Shown piece after piece: positions 1-8,829 of a stretch of DNA of 64,000 bases (positions are counted from its first letter, which is position 1; every line of letters begins with the position of its first letter). Under the pieces are notes generated by a model. It searched no databases. It worked only from the letters and a program-made list of their open reading frames with translations, and had not been told where the DNA came from. The stretch is taken from assembly GCF_029893805.1 (NCBI RefSeq), contig NZ_JARXYP010000002.1, positions 8,370,001 through 8,434,000 on the forward strand. Direction: 5' to 3'. This stretch comes from Streptomyces sp. SAI-135 (GTDB lineage: Bacteria > Actinomycetota > Actinomycetes > Streptomycetales > Streptomycetaceae). The translations under genes were made by a program, and so were the position numbers.

Positions 1-1658
1 GAGTGGCCGACCTCGTCGACCGGCCGGCTGCTGTCGATCAACTCGGCCAGCCGGCCCTTCGCCTTGGCGACCGAGGAGTCCGAGACGACCAGCAGTCCGC
101 GCACCTCGTCCACCGGCACCTCGCGCGGATCGGCCGCCTCGATGCCGTAGGAGGACGGCACGCCGCTGCCCTTGTAGACGAGCCAGATCCGCTCGTCGGG
201 GTAGCGCTCGCGCAGCCGGTCGGCGAGCCGGCCGAGGTCCTGGCCCCAGTCGACGTTGGAGTCGTGCAGCCGCAGATGGGTGCGGGCCGGTCCGCCGAAC
301 GCCTCGTTGGAGTACGGCAGATAGTAGGGAAAGGTCCGTGCCAAGCTGACCGCGACGAACAGCACCAGTGCTCCCGTCACGACCGTCGCCCAGCGCCGGC
401 GCACCGCGAGGACGCAACCGGCGGCCACCGTCAGGAACATGGGCAGGAACAGGGTGTACCGGGTGCCGAAGTCGCGTGAGCCCGTCATGGCCGAGGCCAG
501 CAGCACCCCGGCGGGCACGAGCAGATACGGCGCGGCGGGCCGCAGCCGTCGTACCGCCACCAGCACGGCGGCACCGGCGGCCCACAGTGCGAGCAGGCCC
601 AGCGGGGTCTTCACCAGGAGCGCGGCCGGCAGGTAGTACCAGAGGTGCCCGGTGTACACCCGCCCGAACAGGAAGCCCTCCCACGGGTGGTTCTCGAAGC
701 GGAACTGGATGCGCATCCCGTCCGCGTAGGCCCGCGGGAACGGCAGCAGATCGGCCAGGGTCCCGCGCAGCCCGTGCACCACCGGCACCTGGTCCTGGGC
801 GGTCCCCCGCAGCCGCGGATCGACCACCAGGTACGACGCCCAGACGACGGCGACGGCTGCCAGGGCCAGGACCGCGGTCCCGGTGAGCACCCGCAGCAGT
901 CGCGCACGCGTCCCGTCACCGGGACGCGCGCTCCACACCGAGAGGGCGGCCAGTCCCAGCAGGACCGGCACGGCCGGCAGTGCGCTCATCTTGGTCGCCA
1001 GGGCGGCCCCGAGCGCCAGTCCGGCGAGGGGCACGTACAGACGTGGCCGGACGCGGGCCCGCCACAGCAGCCACACCGAGGTCAGCAGGAAACCGGCCAT
1101 GGGCACGTCGAGCGTGGCCAGCGATCCGTGGGCGACGACGTCGGGAGAGAAGGAGTACAGGGCCAGAGCCGTCAGCCCCGCCGCCCGTCCGGCCAGTTCG
1201 CGGGCGAAGGCGAACACGACCAGCCCCGACAGCAGGGTCAGCACGATCACCGGGAGCCGGGCCCAGAACATCAGCTGCCAGGGGTCGTTGCCCGACGCGT
1301 ACAGCAGATGCGGGCCCAGGTCCACCTGGGGGCCGTCGAACGCCGTGTCCACGTGCGGGGCGGCGATCGCCACCCCGGCGGCGATCACCAGCTTGCCGAG
1401 CGGTGGATGCTCCGGGTTGTGGCGCACGCCCCGGCCGTGCAGGTAGTCGGCGGCCGTGGCCACGTAGACCGGTTCGTCGATCGTGGGCGTCTGCTGCACG
1501 GCGGTCGTCACCATCACGGCCGCCATCTGCGCGAGCAGCAGGACGACGAGGAGCGGCACGAGCCATCGTCGGACCGGCCGCGGAGGTCGCACCGCGTCGT
1601 CGCGTGGCCGGGGCACGGAAGCCGCGTCCAGGACCGTCTGCTGCTCGCTCGCCATCAT
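1..1658 (-). CDS. Membrane glycosyltransferase, GT39/ArnT-like (partial, 3' end outside window)
   Basis: The frame is open from an ATG pair (MMASEQQT) to the window edge, so the C-terminus is missing. A short cytosolic N-terminus is followed by a hydrophobic helix (LLVVLLLAQMAAVMV) and then the acidic loop PTIDEPVYVATAADYLHG, with HNPEHPPLGKL just after. An acidic pair after the first membrane helix is the hallmark of GT-C enzymes that use polyprenyl-phosphate sugars (GT39, protein mannosyltransferase or ArnT-like). Many further membrane helices follow, then a soluble part with DSNVDWGQDL. The likely role is sugar transfer to a cell-surface acceptor on the outer membrane face; donor and acceptor cannot be read. 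It runs in the same direction as the PAP2 gene 93 bp upstream but need not be co-transcribed. Confidence 0.75.
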   Translation of the reverse strand, partial: MMASEQQTVLDAASVPRPRDDAVRPPRPVRRWLVPLLVVLLLAQMAAVMVTTAVQQTPTIDEPVYVATAADYLHGRGVRHNPEHPPLGKLVIAAGVAIAAPHVDTAFDGPQVDLGPHLLYASGNDPWQLMFWARLPVIVLTLLSGLVVFAFARELAGRAAGLTALALYSFSPDVVAHGSLATLDVPMAGFLLTSVWLLWRARVRPRLYVPLAGLALGAALATKMSALPAVPVLLGLAALSVWSARPGDGTRARLLRVLTGTAVLALAAVAVVWASYLVVDPRLRGTAQDQVPVVHGLRGTLADLLPFPRAYADGMRIQFRFENHPWEGFLFGRVYTGHLWYYLPAALLVKTPLGLLALWAAGAAVLVAVRRLRPAAPYLLVPAGVLLASAMTGSRDFGTRYTLFLPMFLTVAAGCVLAVRRRWATVVTGALVLFVAVSLARTFPYYLPYSNEAFGGPARTHLRLHDSNVDWGQDLGRLADRLRERYPDERIWLVYKGSGVPSSYGIEAADPREVPVDEVRGLLVVSDSSVAKAKGRLAELIDSSRPVDEVGH

Positions 1659-1750
1659 CCGCCCCGCGGTGGGACCGGCCGGGCGGCGGGAGCGATCCGG
1701 AGGCACCTCATGAGGGCCACTCTCGCATCAGCTCCCGCCCCCGGCGGGCG

Positions 1751-3679
1751 TCACCGCTTCAGGAGTCGTACCGACAGACCTTCCGCCGTGTAGACGGGTA
1801 CGGCCCGCAGGGTGTCGGAGTTCAGCTCGATCCGGTCGAACTGGCCGCGCAGTCCGCGGCAGCCGAGGACCCGGACCGTGTGTCCGGCCTTCGGCGGCTT
1901 GTGCGCGTCCAGCGTCAGCGAGAGCACGCTGCCCGCGCCGAGCACCGCGCGCCGCGTCACCTCCAGGACCGGCTCCTGACCCGAGCGCAGGGTCAGTTCC
2001 AGCGCGCCGGACTCCTGGCTGTACATGCCGTGCACCTGGAGCGACTCGCCCACCGTCAGCGTCCCGCCCTGCACCCGCACGTCGCCGTGGCCGAGCGCGT
2101 GGGCCGAACCGGCAACCAGCGCACCCTCCTTGAGCACGGTCCCGCCGGTGTAGCGGTTGTGGCCCGTCAGGGTGAGCGTGCCGCTGCCCCGCTTGGTCAG
2201 ACCGCCGCAGCCGTCGATGTCGTTGCGCCAGGCGTCGGCCGCGTGGAAGCCGCCCGAGGCCGCGTCCAGCGTGACGGTGACGTCGGAGGCGAAGGAACCG
2301 TAGCCGTCCGCCGCGGCGAACAGGTTCAGCCGGCCCCACTGCTCGAAGCCGTCCAGCAGGACGTAGCCCGAGGGCAGCCCGGTGGTGCGCAGCACCTCAC
2401 GGCGCTGTGCCGCGTCCAGGTAGGGCAGTCGTGTCTCCAGAAGCACCTCGGCGCCCTTGGGCACGGTGAACGGCTCGTTGCCGCCGTCCCGGTGCAGCAC
2501 ATAGGTCAACCGGGGCCGCACGGAACGGGCGTTGGCCTCCCGGTCCGCGTACGCGTCGGCGGGGTCCGAGTGGGCGTAGGCGAAGAGCGTGTCGGCCGTG
2601 GTGCCCGTCCGCTCGGTGAAGTACGTCAGCGCCTGCGCCCGGGCCGCGGCCTTGAGGCCGGCGTTCGCGGGGTCGGCCAGCGCGGCGGCGGCCAGCGCGG
2701 TGGCCATGATGCGGCCGCCCATGACGTCGACCGTCGAGTGCATGCCGGACATGATGCGGGTGTGGCTCAGCTCGAAGGCACGGGTGACCAGTTCCTGGAA
2801 ACGCTCGGGCACGGCGTACGCGAACGCCAGGGCCGCCAGGTGGAAGGCGTTGGTGTGACCGCTGGGGAAACCGCCGTCGTCCACCGGGGAGGTGCTGCGC
2901 TGGCGCAGCAGCTGGGGGGCGACGACCACCTGGGAGTCGTAGACCGGGTAGCCGAGCGCGTCCTTGGCGCCGGTGTCGACGACCTGGCTGTCCTCGTTCA
3001 TGCGCCAGGGGCGCGGGTACTGGAAGGAGTACTTGGCGGGGTTGCCCGAGGCGTAGGGGCCGCGGACGGTGTCGACCAGCTTGGCCACCTGGCCGAGCGA
3101 GGAGTCGTAGGAGCCCGCGCCGAGCGCCGAGCCCGCGGGGGCGTCGGCCGGTACGGCGTCGCTGATCGTGGTGGGCGGGGTGGAGTCGGGCGCGCCGGTG
3201 ATCGAGGTGACCGCCCTGGCGCCGGACCGGTAGAGGCCGGCGAGCGGGCCGAGGCCGCCGATCATGGCGTAGCTCTGGTGCTGGCGGTCGTAGAGGAAGG
3301 CCTCCTTGGCCTGTGCCTCGGTGCGCGCCTGGGTGACGCGGGCGCAGTAGCGCATGTTGGCGCGCAGGATCTCGGGCCGCAGGGCAGTGCCGGTGTTCCA
3401 GGTGTCGCCGGTCTTCCATATGCGGGCGAAGCCGCCGAGTGCCCGCACCACCGCGTTGGTCTCGGCCGTCAGGTTCGCCATGACGTTGGACTTGTAGTCG
3501 TCCACGAACGCGACCGCGGCGGTGGCGGCCTTGGCGTCCGCGGCGCCCAGCCAGGAGGCGAAGGTGGGCGCGGCCAGGACGCCGGCCGAGGCGCCGAGAG
3601 ACGTCTTGAGGAAACCCCTCCGCTTCATGGCACGTTCGGTGAGCGGCGCGGGGGAGTGCTGCCCGGCGGATGACGGCAT
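1751..3679 (-). CDS. Exported PAP2 / vanadium-haloperoxidase-fold protein with C-terminal beta-strand repeat
   Basis: An N-terminal MKRRGFLKTSLGASAG segment is a Tat-type signal, so the protein is exported folded. All three vanadate/phosphate-binding motifs of the PAP2 and vanadium-haloperoxidase superfamily are present: KYSFQYPRP near residue 215, FPSGHTNAF near 272 and TRIMSGMHSTVD near 310. The enzyme is therefore probably a phosphatase or haloperoxidase outside the membrane. After the catalytic domain comes a glycine/threonine-rich stretch (GSGTLTLTGHNRYTGGT, residues about 490-560) resembling the autotransporter-associated beta-strand repeat. The start at 3679 has a GAGAGAGG Shine-Dalgarno. 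An alternative ATG at 3628 begins directly at MKRRGF but has a poorer one. Phosphatase versus haloperoxidase activity cannot be decided here. Confidence 0.8.
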   Translation of the reverse strand: MPSSAGQHSPAPLTERAMKRRGFLKTSLGASAGVLAAPTFASWLGAADAKAATAAVAFVDDYKSNVMANLTAETNAVVRALGGFARIWKTGDTWNTGTALRPEILRANMRYCARVTQARTEAQAKEAFLYDRQHQSYAMIGGLGPLAGLYRSGARAVTSITGAPDSTPPTTISDAVPADAPAGSALGAGSYDSSLGQVAKLVDTVRGPYASGNPAKYSFQYPRPWRMNEDSQVVDTGAKDALGYPVYDSQVVVAPQLLRQRSTSPVDDGGFPSGHTNAFHLAALAFAYAVPERFQELVTRAFELSHTRIMSGMHSTVDVMGGRIMATALAAAALADPANAGLKAAARAQALTYFTERTGTTADTLFAYAHSDPADAYADREANARSVRPRLTYVLHRDGGNEPFTVPKGAEVLLETRLPYLDAAQRREVLRTTGLPSGYVLLDGFEQWGRLNLFAAADGYGSFASDVTVTLDAASGGFHAADAWRNDIDGCGGLTKRGSGTLTLTGHNRYTGGTVLKEGALVAGSAHALGHGDVRVQGGTLTVGESLQVHGMYSQESGALELTLRSGQEPVLEVTRRAVLGAGSVLSLTLDAHKPPKAGHTVRVLGCRGLRGQFDRIELNSDTLRAVPVYTAEGLSVRLLKR

Positions 3680-3852
3680 GGGTGTCTGCCTCTCTCTGGA
3701 GTTCTGCGGCCGTGCGGCCGGGGGAGGTGGTGCGGATGCGACTCATGATGCGCCGGACGGCACGTGCGCCGAATGCGCTTTCTGAAGTCGTACGGGCGAA
3801 GAACTACGGGCGGGTCATGTCGGAGCGGAGGAGACCCGGCGTCCGGCGGATG

Positions 3853-4752
3853 TCACAGAAGTGAACGGGCCATCGCCACCGCGCCGTCCACCGGTGGTGC
3901 CCGCAGGGGGCGCGGCCGTGCCGACGGCACGCCCTCGGCCAGCGCGGACGCGAAGGCGTCGTACAGCGACGGCTGGGCGAGGACGGTACTGCCCGCGACC
4001 ACGACGTCGTCGACCACCACCCCGCGGGCGGCGAGCCGTTCGACGAGCGCGGCCAGGGCGCGGCCCGCCTCGGCGATCACGGTGCGGGCAAGCGGGGATC
4101 CGGCCTCGGCGGCGGCGAAGACGGCCGGGGCGTGCCGGCCCCAGTCGGCGGAGGCGGCCGTGGCGTGCTCCAGGGCGGCGCCGAGCGCGGGTACTTCGGG
4201 GACGTCGAACCCGGAGAGCAGGCCGAGCGCCAGCGCGTCGGGCTCCTCGCCGCGGTCGTGCGCCGCCCACACGGCCCGTACGGCCTCGCGGACCAGACCG
4301 GCGGCGCCGCCCTCGTCGCCGAGCAGCGCGCCCCAGCCGCCGACCTGGACCGGGGTGCCGTCGGCGAAGCGGCCCACGGCGACCGAGCCGGTGCCGGCGA
4401 CCAGGCCGACTCCCTTGTCCAAACCGGCGGCGGGGACGAGCAGTTCGGCGTCTCCGACGACCAGCGCGGGCGCGGCGAAGTGCAGTTGGAGGGCGGTGCG
4501 GATCTGCGCGCACTGGCGCGGGGTCTCGCAGGCGTGCCCGCCGACGGCGAGGGCGGACGGGCGGGCGCCCGCGGGAAGCGCGTCGGCGGCCAGTGCGGCC
4601 AGCCATCCGGCGGCGGCCACCGGGTCGTGGGGCCGCCAGCCGCTGCTGGACCGGACGTGATCTGCGACAGGGGTGTCGCCCGCGAACGCGCGGAGCTGTG
4701 TCTTGGTGCCGCCCACGTCGATGCCGACAACCAGGGGTGCGGTGTCCTGCAC
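3853..4752 (-). CDS. BadF/BadG-family sugar kinase, N-acetylglucosamine-kinase-like
   Basis: 299 residues. The GTG start is preceded by AAAGAGG. The N-terminus VVGIDVGGTKTQ is the phosphate-1 loop of the ASKHA kinase fold, and LVAGTGSVAVG plus VVVAGSTVLAQP supply the second phosphate and adenosine loops. Length and motifs match the BadF/BadG/BcrA/BcrD ATPase family that includes eukaryotic-type GlcNAc kinase. It probably phosphorylates a hexose or amino sugar with ATP in the cytosol. It is divergent from the ROK repressor gene and shares a 297-bp control region holding a clear inverted repeat. That placement suggests it acts on sugars released by the import locus to its right. The exact sugar is unknown. 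Confidence 0.75.
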   Translation of the reverse strand: MQDTAPLVVGIDVGGTKTQLRAFAGDTPVADHVRSSSGWRPHDPVAAAGWLAALAADALPAGARPSALAVGGHACETPRQCAQIRTALQLHFAAPALVVGDAELLVPAAGLDKGVGLVAGTGSVAVGRFADGTPVQVGGWGALLGDEGGAAGLVREAVRAVWAAHDRGEEPDALALGLLSGFDVPEVPALGAALEHATAASADWGRHAPAVFAAAEAGSPLARTVIAEAGRALAALVERLAARGVVVDDVVVAGSTVLAQPSLYDAFASALAEGVPSARPRPLRAPPVDGAVAMARSLL

Positions 4753-4882
4753 GGAACCTCTTTCGTCGTTGCGCTGTGTGCTGCGACGGTGGGCGAACCG
4801 TGCCTGAGGGCAGGGCAGTTGAAGGTCTAGCGAAGCCCCGGGACGGGCCTCTGACGGACCACGGCAGGCGAGTACCGTGACG

Positions 4883-4906
4883 TTCGTTAGGAAGTTAACT
4901 AACGAA
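4883..4906. promoter_or_regulatory. Putative ROK-repressor operator
   Basis: TTCGTTAG at 4883-4890 and CTAACGAA at 4899-4906 form a perfect 8-bp inverted repeat with an 8-bp spacer that contains GTTAA. It lies in the divergent region between the sugar kinase and the ROK gene, in a locally AT-rich patch. ROK repressors bind palindromes of this general kind. The assignment to the adjacent ROK protein is inferred from position. Confidence 0.6.
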
Positions 4907-5049
4907 GTACAGTGCCTGTCAATAGGCGTCGCGCACCCGTCTTCCCGGGCTCCCCGTCCCGGGCGGGAGCGCACGGCGCCGGAGCAACCCATCGCCGTCC
5001 CCCGCCGTGCCGCCAGGCCCGGAAGGGCGGCCTGTGACCTGGGGGAAGT

Positions 5050-6183
5050 GTGGAACACGACGTGGCGAGAGCCCCCCGTCTGACCGAGAGCGCGAGCGCG
5101 GTCTTCGCCGTGCTGGCCCAGGCGGGCACCGCGACCCGGCCACAGCTGGCGAGCCTGGCGCGCCTGTCCAAGCCGACGGTCTCCTCCGCCGTCGCCGAAC
5201 TGGAGGGCGTCCATCTCGCGGCCCACTCCGGCACCTCGTCCGGTGCCACCGGACGCAGCGCCGCCGTCTACCGCCTCGGCCCGGCCGCGGGCGCCGTGCT
5301 CGCCGTCGACCTCGGCCCCGCCCTCACCCGGGTCCGCGGCTGCGCGCTGGACGGCACCCTGCTCGCCGAGGCCACCGGCCCCCGCGACGAGGCCGCCGAC
5401 GTCGTCCGCGACGCCCTCTCGGCACTGCCCCCCGACGCCCCGCTGCGCACCATCGTCGTGGCCGTCGGTGACGTCACCGCGCCGCAGAAGATGCGCCCCG
5501 CCACGGCCAAGGCCGGACCCGTCTTCGACGCCGTGACCGTCGCGCTGCCGCCCGGCGTGCCCGTCCACCTGGAGAACAACGTCAACTGCGCCGCCCTCGC
5601 CGAACTGCACGAGGGCGCCGCCCGCGGCCGGTACACCTTCGGTTACCTGCGGATCGGCGTCGGTATCGGTCTCGGCATCGTGGTCGGCGGACAGGTGCTG
5701 GCCGGCGCCAACGGGGCCGCCGGAGAGCTCGCCAGGTTGCCCTACCCCTGGGACGACGACCTGGAGCCCCGCCACGAGGCGCTGGAGGAGTACATCGGCT
5801 CCCGCTCCCTGCTGCGCCGGGCCGCCGAGGCCTGGCCGGAAGCCGACGGTGACTGCCCGCGCACCGCCGAGCAGCTCTTCGCCCGGGCCGGCCAGGGCAG
5901 CGCCGCCGCCCGCGCGGTCGTCGACCGGCACGCCGTGGACGTGGGCCGGCTGGCCGCCGCCGTGACCGCCGTACTGGACCCGGGGCTGCTCGTGCTGGGC
6001 GGCAGCACCGGCGCGTATCCGCAGCTCCTGCCCGGTGTGCGGGCCGAGCTGGAGCGGCTGAGCTGGCCCACCGAGGTGGTCAGCAGCCAGGTCGGTGATC
6101 TCGGCACCGTCGTGGGTGCGGCACGGCTCGCGGTGGCCCGAGGAGTCCAAACCGTGACCCAGGCGGCGCGGACGAAGGATTGA
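5050..6183 (+). CDS. ROK-family transcriptional regulator
   Basis: 377 residues. An N-terminal winged helix-turn-helix (AGTATRPQLASLARLSKPTVSSAVAEL, residues about 20-46, with a short wing after it) is followed by a ROK sugar-sensing domain. The phosphate loop is degenerate (DLGPALTRVRG instead of DxGGTK), as expected for a regulator rather than a kinase. The usual ROK zinc motif with three cysteines is absent: the region reads GELARLPYPWDDDLEPRHEAL. The gene order ROK, binding protein, two permeases, catabolic genes recalls the chitosan-oligosaccharide csnR-K operon of S. coelicolor. It probably represses this locus and the divergent kinase until a sugar ligand binds. A downstream GTG at 5062 is an alternative start. 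Confidence 0.85.
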   Translation: MEHDVARAPRLTESASAVFAVLAQAGTATRPQLASLARLSKPTVSSAVAELEGVHLAAHSGTSSGATGRSAAVYRLGPAAGAVLAVDLGPALTRVRGCALDGTLLAEATGPRDEAADVVRDALSALPPDAPLRTIVVAVGDVTAPQKMRPATAKAGPVFDAVTVALPPGVPVHLENNVNCAALAELHEGAARGRYTFGYLRIGVGIGLGIVVGGQVLAGANGAAGELARLPYPWDDDLEPRHEALEEYIGSRSLLRRAAEAWPEADGDCPRTAEQLFARAGQGSAAARAVVDRHAVDVGRLAAAVTAVLDPGLLVLGGSTGAYPQLLPGVRAELERLSWPTEVVSSQVGDLGTVVGAARLAVARGVQTVTQAARTKD

Positions 6184-6206
6184 CGGGTTCGGACTCGGTC
6201 TGCCAA

Positions 6207-6223
6207 TGTCCGGACAAGCGCTT
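6207..6223. promoter_or_regulatory. Short abutting palindromes upstream of the ABC importer
   Basis: TGTCCGGACA (6207-6216) abuts AAGCGCTT (6216-6223) in the 277-bp gap between the ROK and binding-protein genes. Both are short perfect palindromes and could form an operator. The second resembles a LacI-type core. Such short GC-rich palindromes also arise by chance, so this is only a candidate. Nothing else recognisable lies in the gap apart from an A-rich run just before the Shine-Dalgarno. Confidence 0.25.
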
Positions 6224-6460
6224 TCTAAGTCGGCCGGGACGCCGGCTTGGGCGAGCGTCCCGCCCGTACTCGACGTACGGCAACCGCACGAGGGCGTGCC
6301 CGTGCGGCGGCGGCCACAGCGGCCGGGGACCCTCGCCCGTCAGGATGACGCGGCCGGGCGAGGCCGCGCCCTCGGAAAGCGAACCTTCCAGCACAATGCA
6401 CCCGTGCCGCCTCGGTCGGCGCCGTGCTCCGTCCCCTACCTCGAAAAAAAGGGATCGAAG

Positions 6461-7783
6461 ATGACCACTGTGGGTGTGCGGCGCTCTCGCCGTCTCGGCC
6501 GCGGCGGCACGCGCCGCCTGATCTCCCTCGCTGCCGCTGTCACGGCAGGTGCTCTGACGCTCACCGCCTGCGGCGGGGACGGCGGCTCCGGCGGCACCTC
6601 CAAGTCGCTGACGTTCTGGATCTCCACGGTTCCGGGGCAGGACGCGGGCTGGAAGAAGATGGTGGCGCAGTACAAGAAGGAAACCGGCGTCAACCTCAAG
6701 CTCGTCAACATCCCCTACGACGGCTACACCACGAAGCTGCACAACGCCGCGCAGGCGAACTCCCTGCCCGACGTGGCGGCCGTGCCGGCGCTGGACCCGA
6801 TCTGGTCGAGCAAGCTGCTCGACCTCAGCTCCATCGCCGACAAGAAGAGCAACAACATCAACCAGAACTTCCTCGCGAAGGACTCGTCCGGGAAGGTGCT
6901 GTCCATCCCCTCGGACGTCACCGCGTCCGGCCTGTTCATCAACAAGTCGCTGTTCGAGAAGGCGGGCGTCTCCTTCCCGACCGAGCCGTCGAAGACCTGG
7001 ACCTGGACCGACTTCATCGCCGCGGCCGACAAGGTCCGCGAGAAGACCGGCGCCAAGTACTCCCTGACCTTCGACCAGTCACCGTCGCGACTGCGCGCCA
7101 TGGTGTACGAGATGGGCGGCAAGTACGTCCACGCCGACGACTCCGGCAAGTTCTCGGCGGACGCGGCGACCAAGAAGGCCGTGAACACCTTCGTCGGCTG
7201 GAACGACGACAAGACCATGCCGAAGTCGGTGTGGACGTCCGGCGCCGACCCGTCCGCCATGTTCCAGAGCGGTGACGTGGTCGCGTACTGGTCCGGTGTG
7301 TGGCAGGTCGCCTCCTTCGCGGACAGCATCAAGAAGTTCGAGTGGGCGAGCGTTCCGACCCCCGCCCAGCCGGTCCAGGCGAGTGACGTCAACAGCGGCG
7401 GCATGGTGGTCGGCTTCAACAACAACGGCGACGCCGCCAAGGCCGCCACGAGCTTCCTGTCCTGGCTGTACGAGCCGGCCCACTACAAGGCGCTGTGCGA
7501 GGCGTCCGGGTTCCTGCCGGTCGAGAGCGGGCTGAACCCGACGTACCCCTTCAAGTCGGAGGCGGCGCAGGCGGCGTTCAAGCTCTACAACGAGTCGATC
7601 CCGCTCTACGCCCCGATCTCCGGCTACTTCAACAACGCGCAGACAGAGTGGGTGCTGAAGGGCAAGAGCCTCACCGAGGACCCGACCAAGACGGAGCTCG
7701 GCAAGGCGATCAACGGCCAGCAGTCGGCCGACAAGGCCCTGCAGAACATCGTGGACGGCTACAACCAGCAGGTCGGCGGCTGA
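6461..7783 (+). CDS. Sugar ABC transporter substrate-binding lipoprotein (family 1)
   Basis: 440 residues. Twin arginines and a hydrophobic segment precede the lipobox LTAC, so the mature protein is anchored to the outer membrane face by a lipidated cysteine. LTFWISTVPGQDAGWKKMV begins the mature domain, as in family 1 carbohydrate-binding proteins (MalE, CebE and relatives). It should capture an oligosaccharide and deliver it to the two permeases directly downstream. The start is the ATG after GGGATCGAAG. The ligand cannot be deduced, but the two lyase-like genes downstream suggest a polysaccharide fragment. Confidence 0.9.
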   Translation: MTTVGVRRSRRLGRGGTRRLISLAAAVTAGALTLTACGGDGGSGGTSKSLTFWISTVPGQDAGWKKMVAQYKKETGVNLKLVNIPYDGYTTKLHNAAQANSLPDVAAVPALDPIWSSKLLDLSSIADKKSNNINQNFLAKDSSGKVLSIPSDVTASGLFINKSLFEKAGVSFPTEPSKTWTWTDFIAAADKVREKTGAKYSLTFDQSPSRLRAMVYEMGGKYVHADDSGKFSADAATKKAVNTFVGWNDDKTMPKSVWTSGADPSAMFQSGDVVAYWSGVWQVASFADSIKKFEWASVPTPAQPVQASDVNSGGMVVGFNNNGDAAKAATSFLSWLYEPAHYKALCEASGFLPVESGLNPTYPFKSEAAQAAFKLYNESIPLYAPISGYFNNAQTEWVLKGKSLTEDPTKTELGKAINGQQSADKALQNIVDGYNQQVGG

Positions 7784-7908
7784 TCACAGGCCCCACGGGC
7801 CCGGGCGGCGGCGTCCCGACCCCACCGCCCGGCCCCGGCCGCCCACGTGATGCCGGGCTCATGGCCTGAGCCCACCGCAACCCCTTCCACCAGCACGGAG
7901 TCAGCAAG

Positions 7909-8829
7909 ATGACAAAACGCGCCGCGGACGTGTCTGTGAGCCCGCCGAGTCCGCCCAGGAGACGCAGTAAGTACACCCTTGCGCCGCTCGTCCTCATCGC
8001 GGCCAACGTCGTGCTCTTCGCGCTGTTCTTCGTCTGGCCGGCGGTGATCGGGCTCGTCTACTCCTTCACGAACTACACGGGCGTGGGGGTGTTCCAGTGG
8101 GTCGGACTGGACAACTACCAGAACCTGTTCGGGGACTCCACCTTCTACGACGCGCTGACCCGGACGCTGCTCTACACCGTCCTCTTCGTGCCGTTGAACT
8201 TCGTCGTCTCGCTGCTCGCCGCCAACCTGGTGGTGAGCAAGCACGCCAAGGGCGGGTCCGTCGCCCGCGTCGTCTTCTTCATCCCGTGGCTGCTGTCGCC
8301 CATCGTCGTGGGTGTCCTGTGGCGGTGGATGTTCGGTGAGAACTTCGGACTGGTCAACTACGTCATCGAGAAGTTCGGCGGAGACGCCGTTCCGTGGCAG
8401 TCGAACGCGGACCTCTCGCTGCTCGTCGTGGTGATGGCAGCGGCCTGGGCCTGGACCGGTTTCACGATGCTGCTGTTCATCGCGGCGATCAAGAACGTGC
8501 CGGTGTCGTACTACGAGGCCGCCTCGCTCGACGGCGCCGGCCCCTGGCGCCAGTTCTTCAGCATCACCCTGCCGAGCATCGCGCCCACCTCGTTCATCGT
8601 GATCCTGCTCAACACGATCAACTCGATGAAGGAGTACCCGGTGTTCGTCGCCCTCAACAACGGCGGCCCCGGCACCTCGAACAACCTGCTCGTCCAGTAC
8701 ATCTACGAGACCGGCTTCAAACGGGGGCAGATCGGCTACGCGAGTGCCGCGTCGTTCGTGCTCATGCTCATCCTGATGGCCGTCGCGATCATCCAGCTGA
8801 TCGTCAACCGGCGGGTGGAGAACCGATGA
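7909..8829 (+). CDS. Sugar ABC transporter permease, MalF type
   Basis: 306 residues with about six membrane helices. A short basic cytosolic N-terminus precedes LVLIAANVVLFALFFVWP. The cytosolic EAA loop that contacts the ATPase is clear: YYEAASLDGAGPWRQFF near residues 200-217. A Shine-Dalgarno (CGGAG) stands before the ATG. The gene overlaps the next permease by ATGA, so the two are translationally coupled. No ATPase is encoded nearby. In Streptomyces the shared MsiK ATPase usually energises such importers, which is expected here. Confidence 0.9.
   Translation: MTKRAADVSVSPPSPPRRRSKYTLAPLVLIAANVVLFALFFVWPAVIGLVYSFTNYTGVGVFQWVGLDNYQNLFGDSTFYDALTRTLLYTVLFVPLNFVVSLLAANLVVSKHAKGGSVARVVFFIPWLLSPIVVGVLWRWMFGENFGLVNYVIEKFGGDAVPWQSNADLSLLVVVMAAAWAWTGFTMLLFIAAIKNVPVSYYEAASLDGAGPWRQFFSITLPSIAPTSFIVILLNTINSMKEYPVFVALNNGGPGTSNNLLVQYIYETGFKRGQIGYASAASFVLMLILMAVAIIQLIVNRRVENR

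Noticed and set aside
6207..6223. Two abutting short palindromes read as a second ROK operator.
   Set aside because: They do not resemble the 4883-4906 site; kept only as a weak candidate regulatory element.
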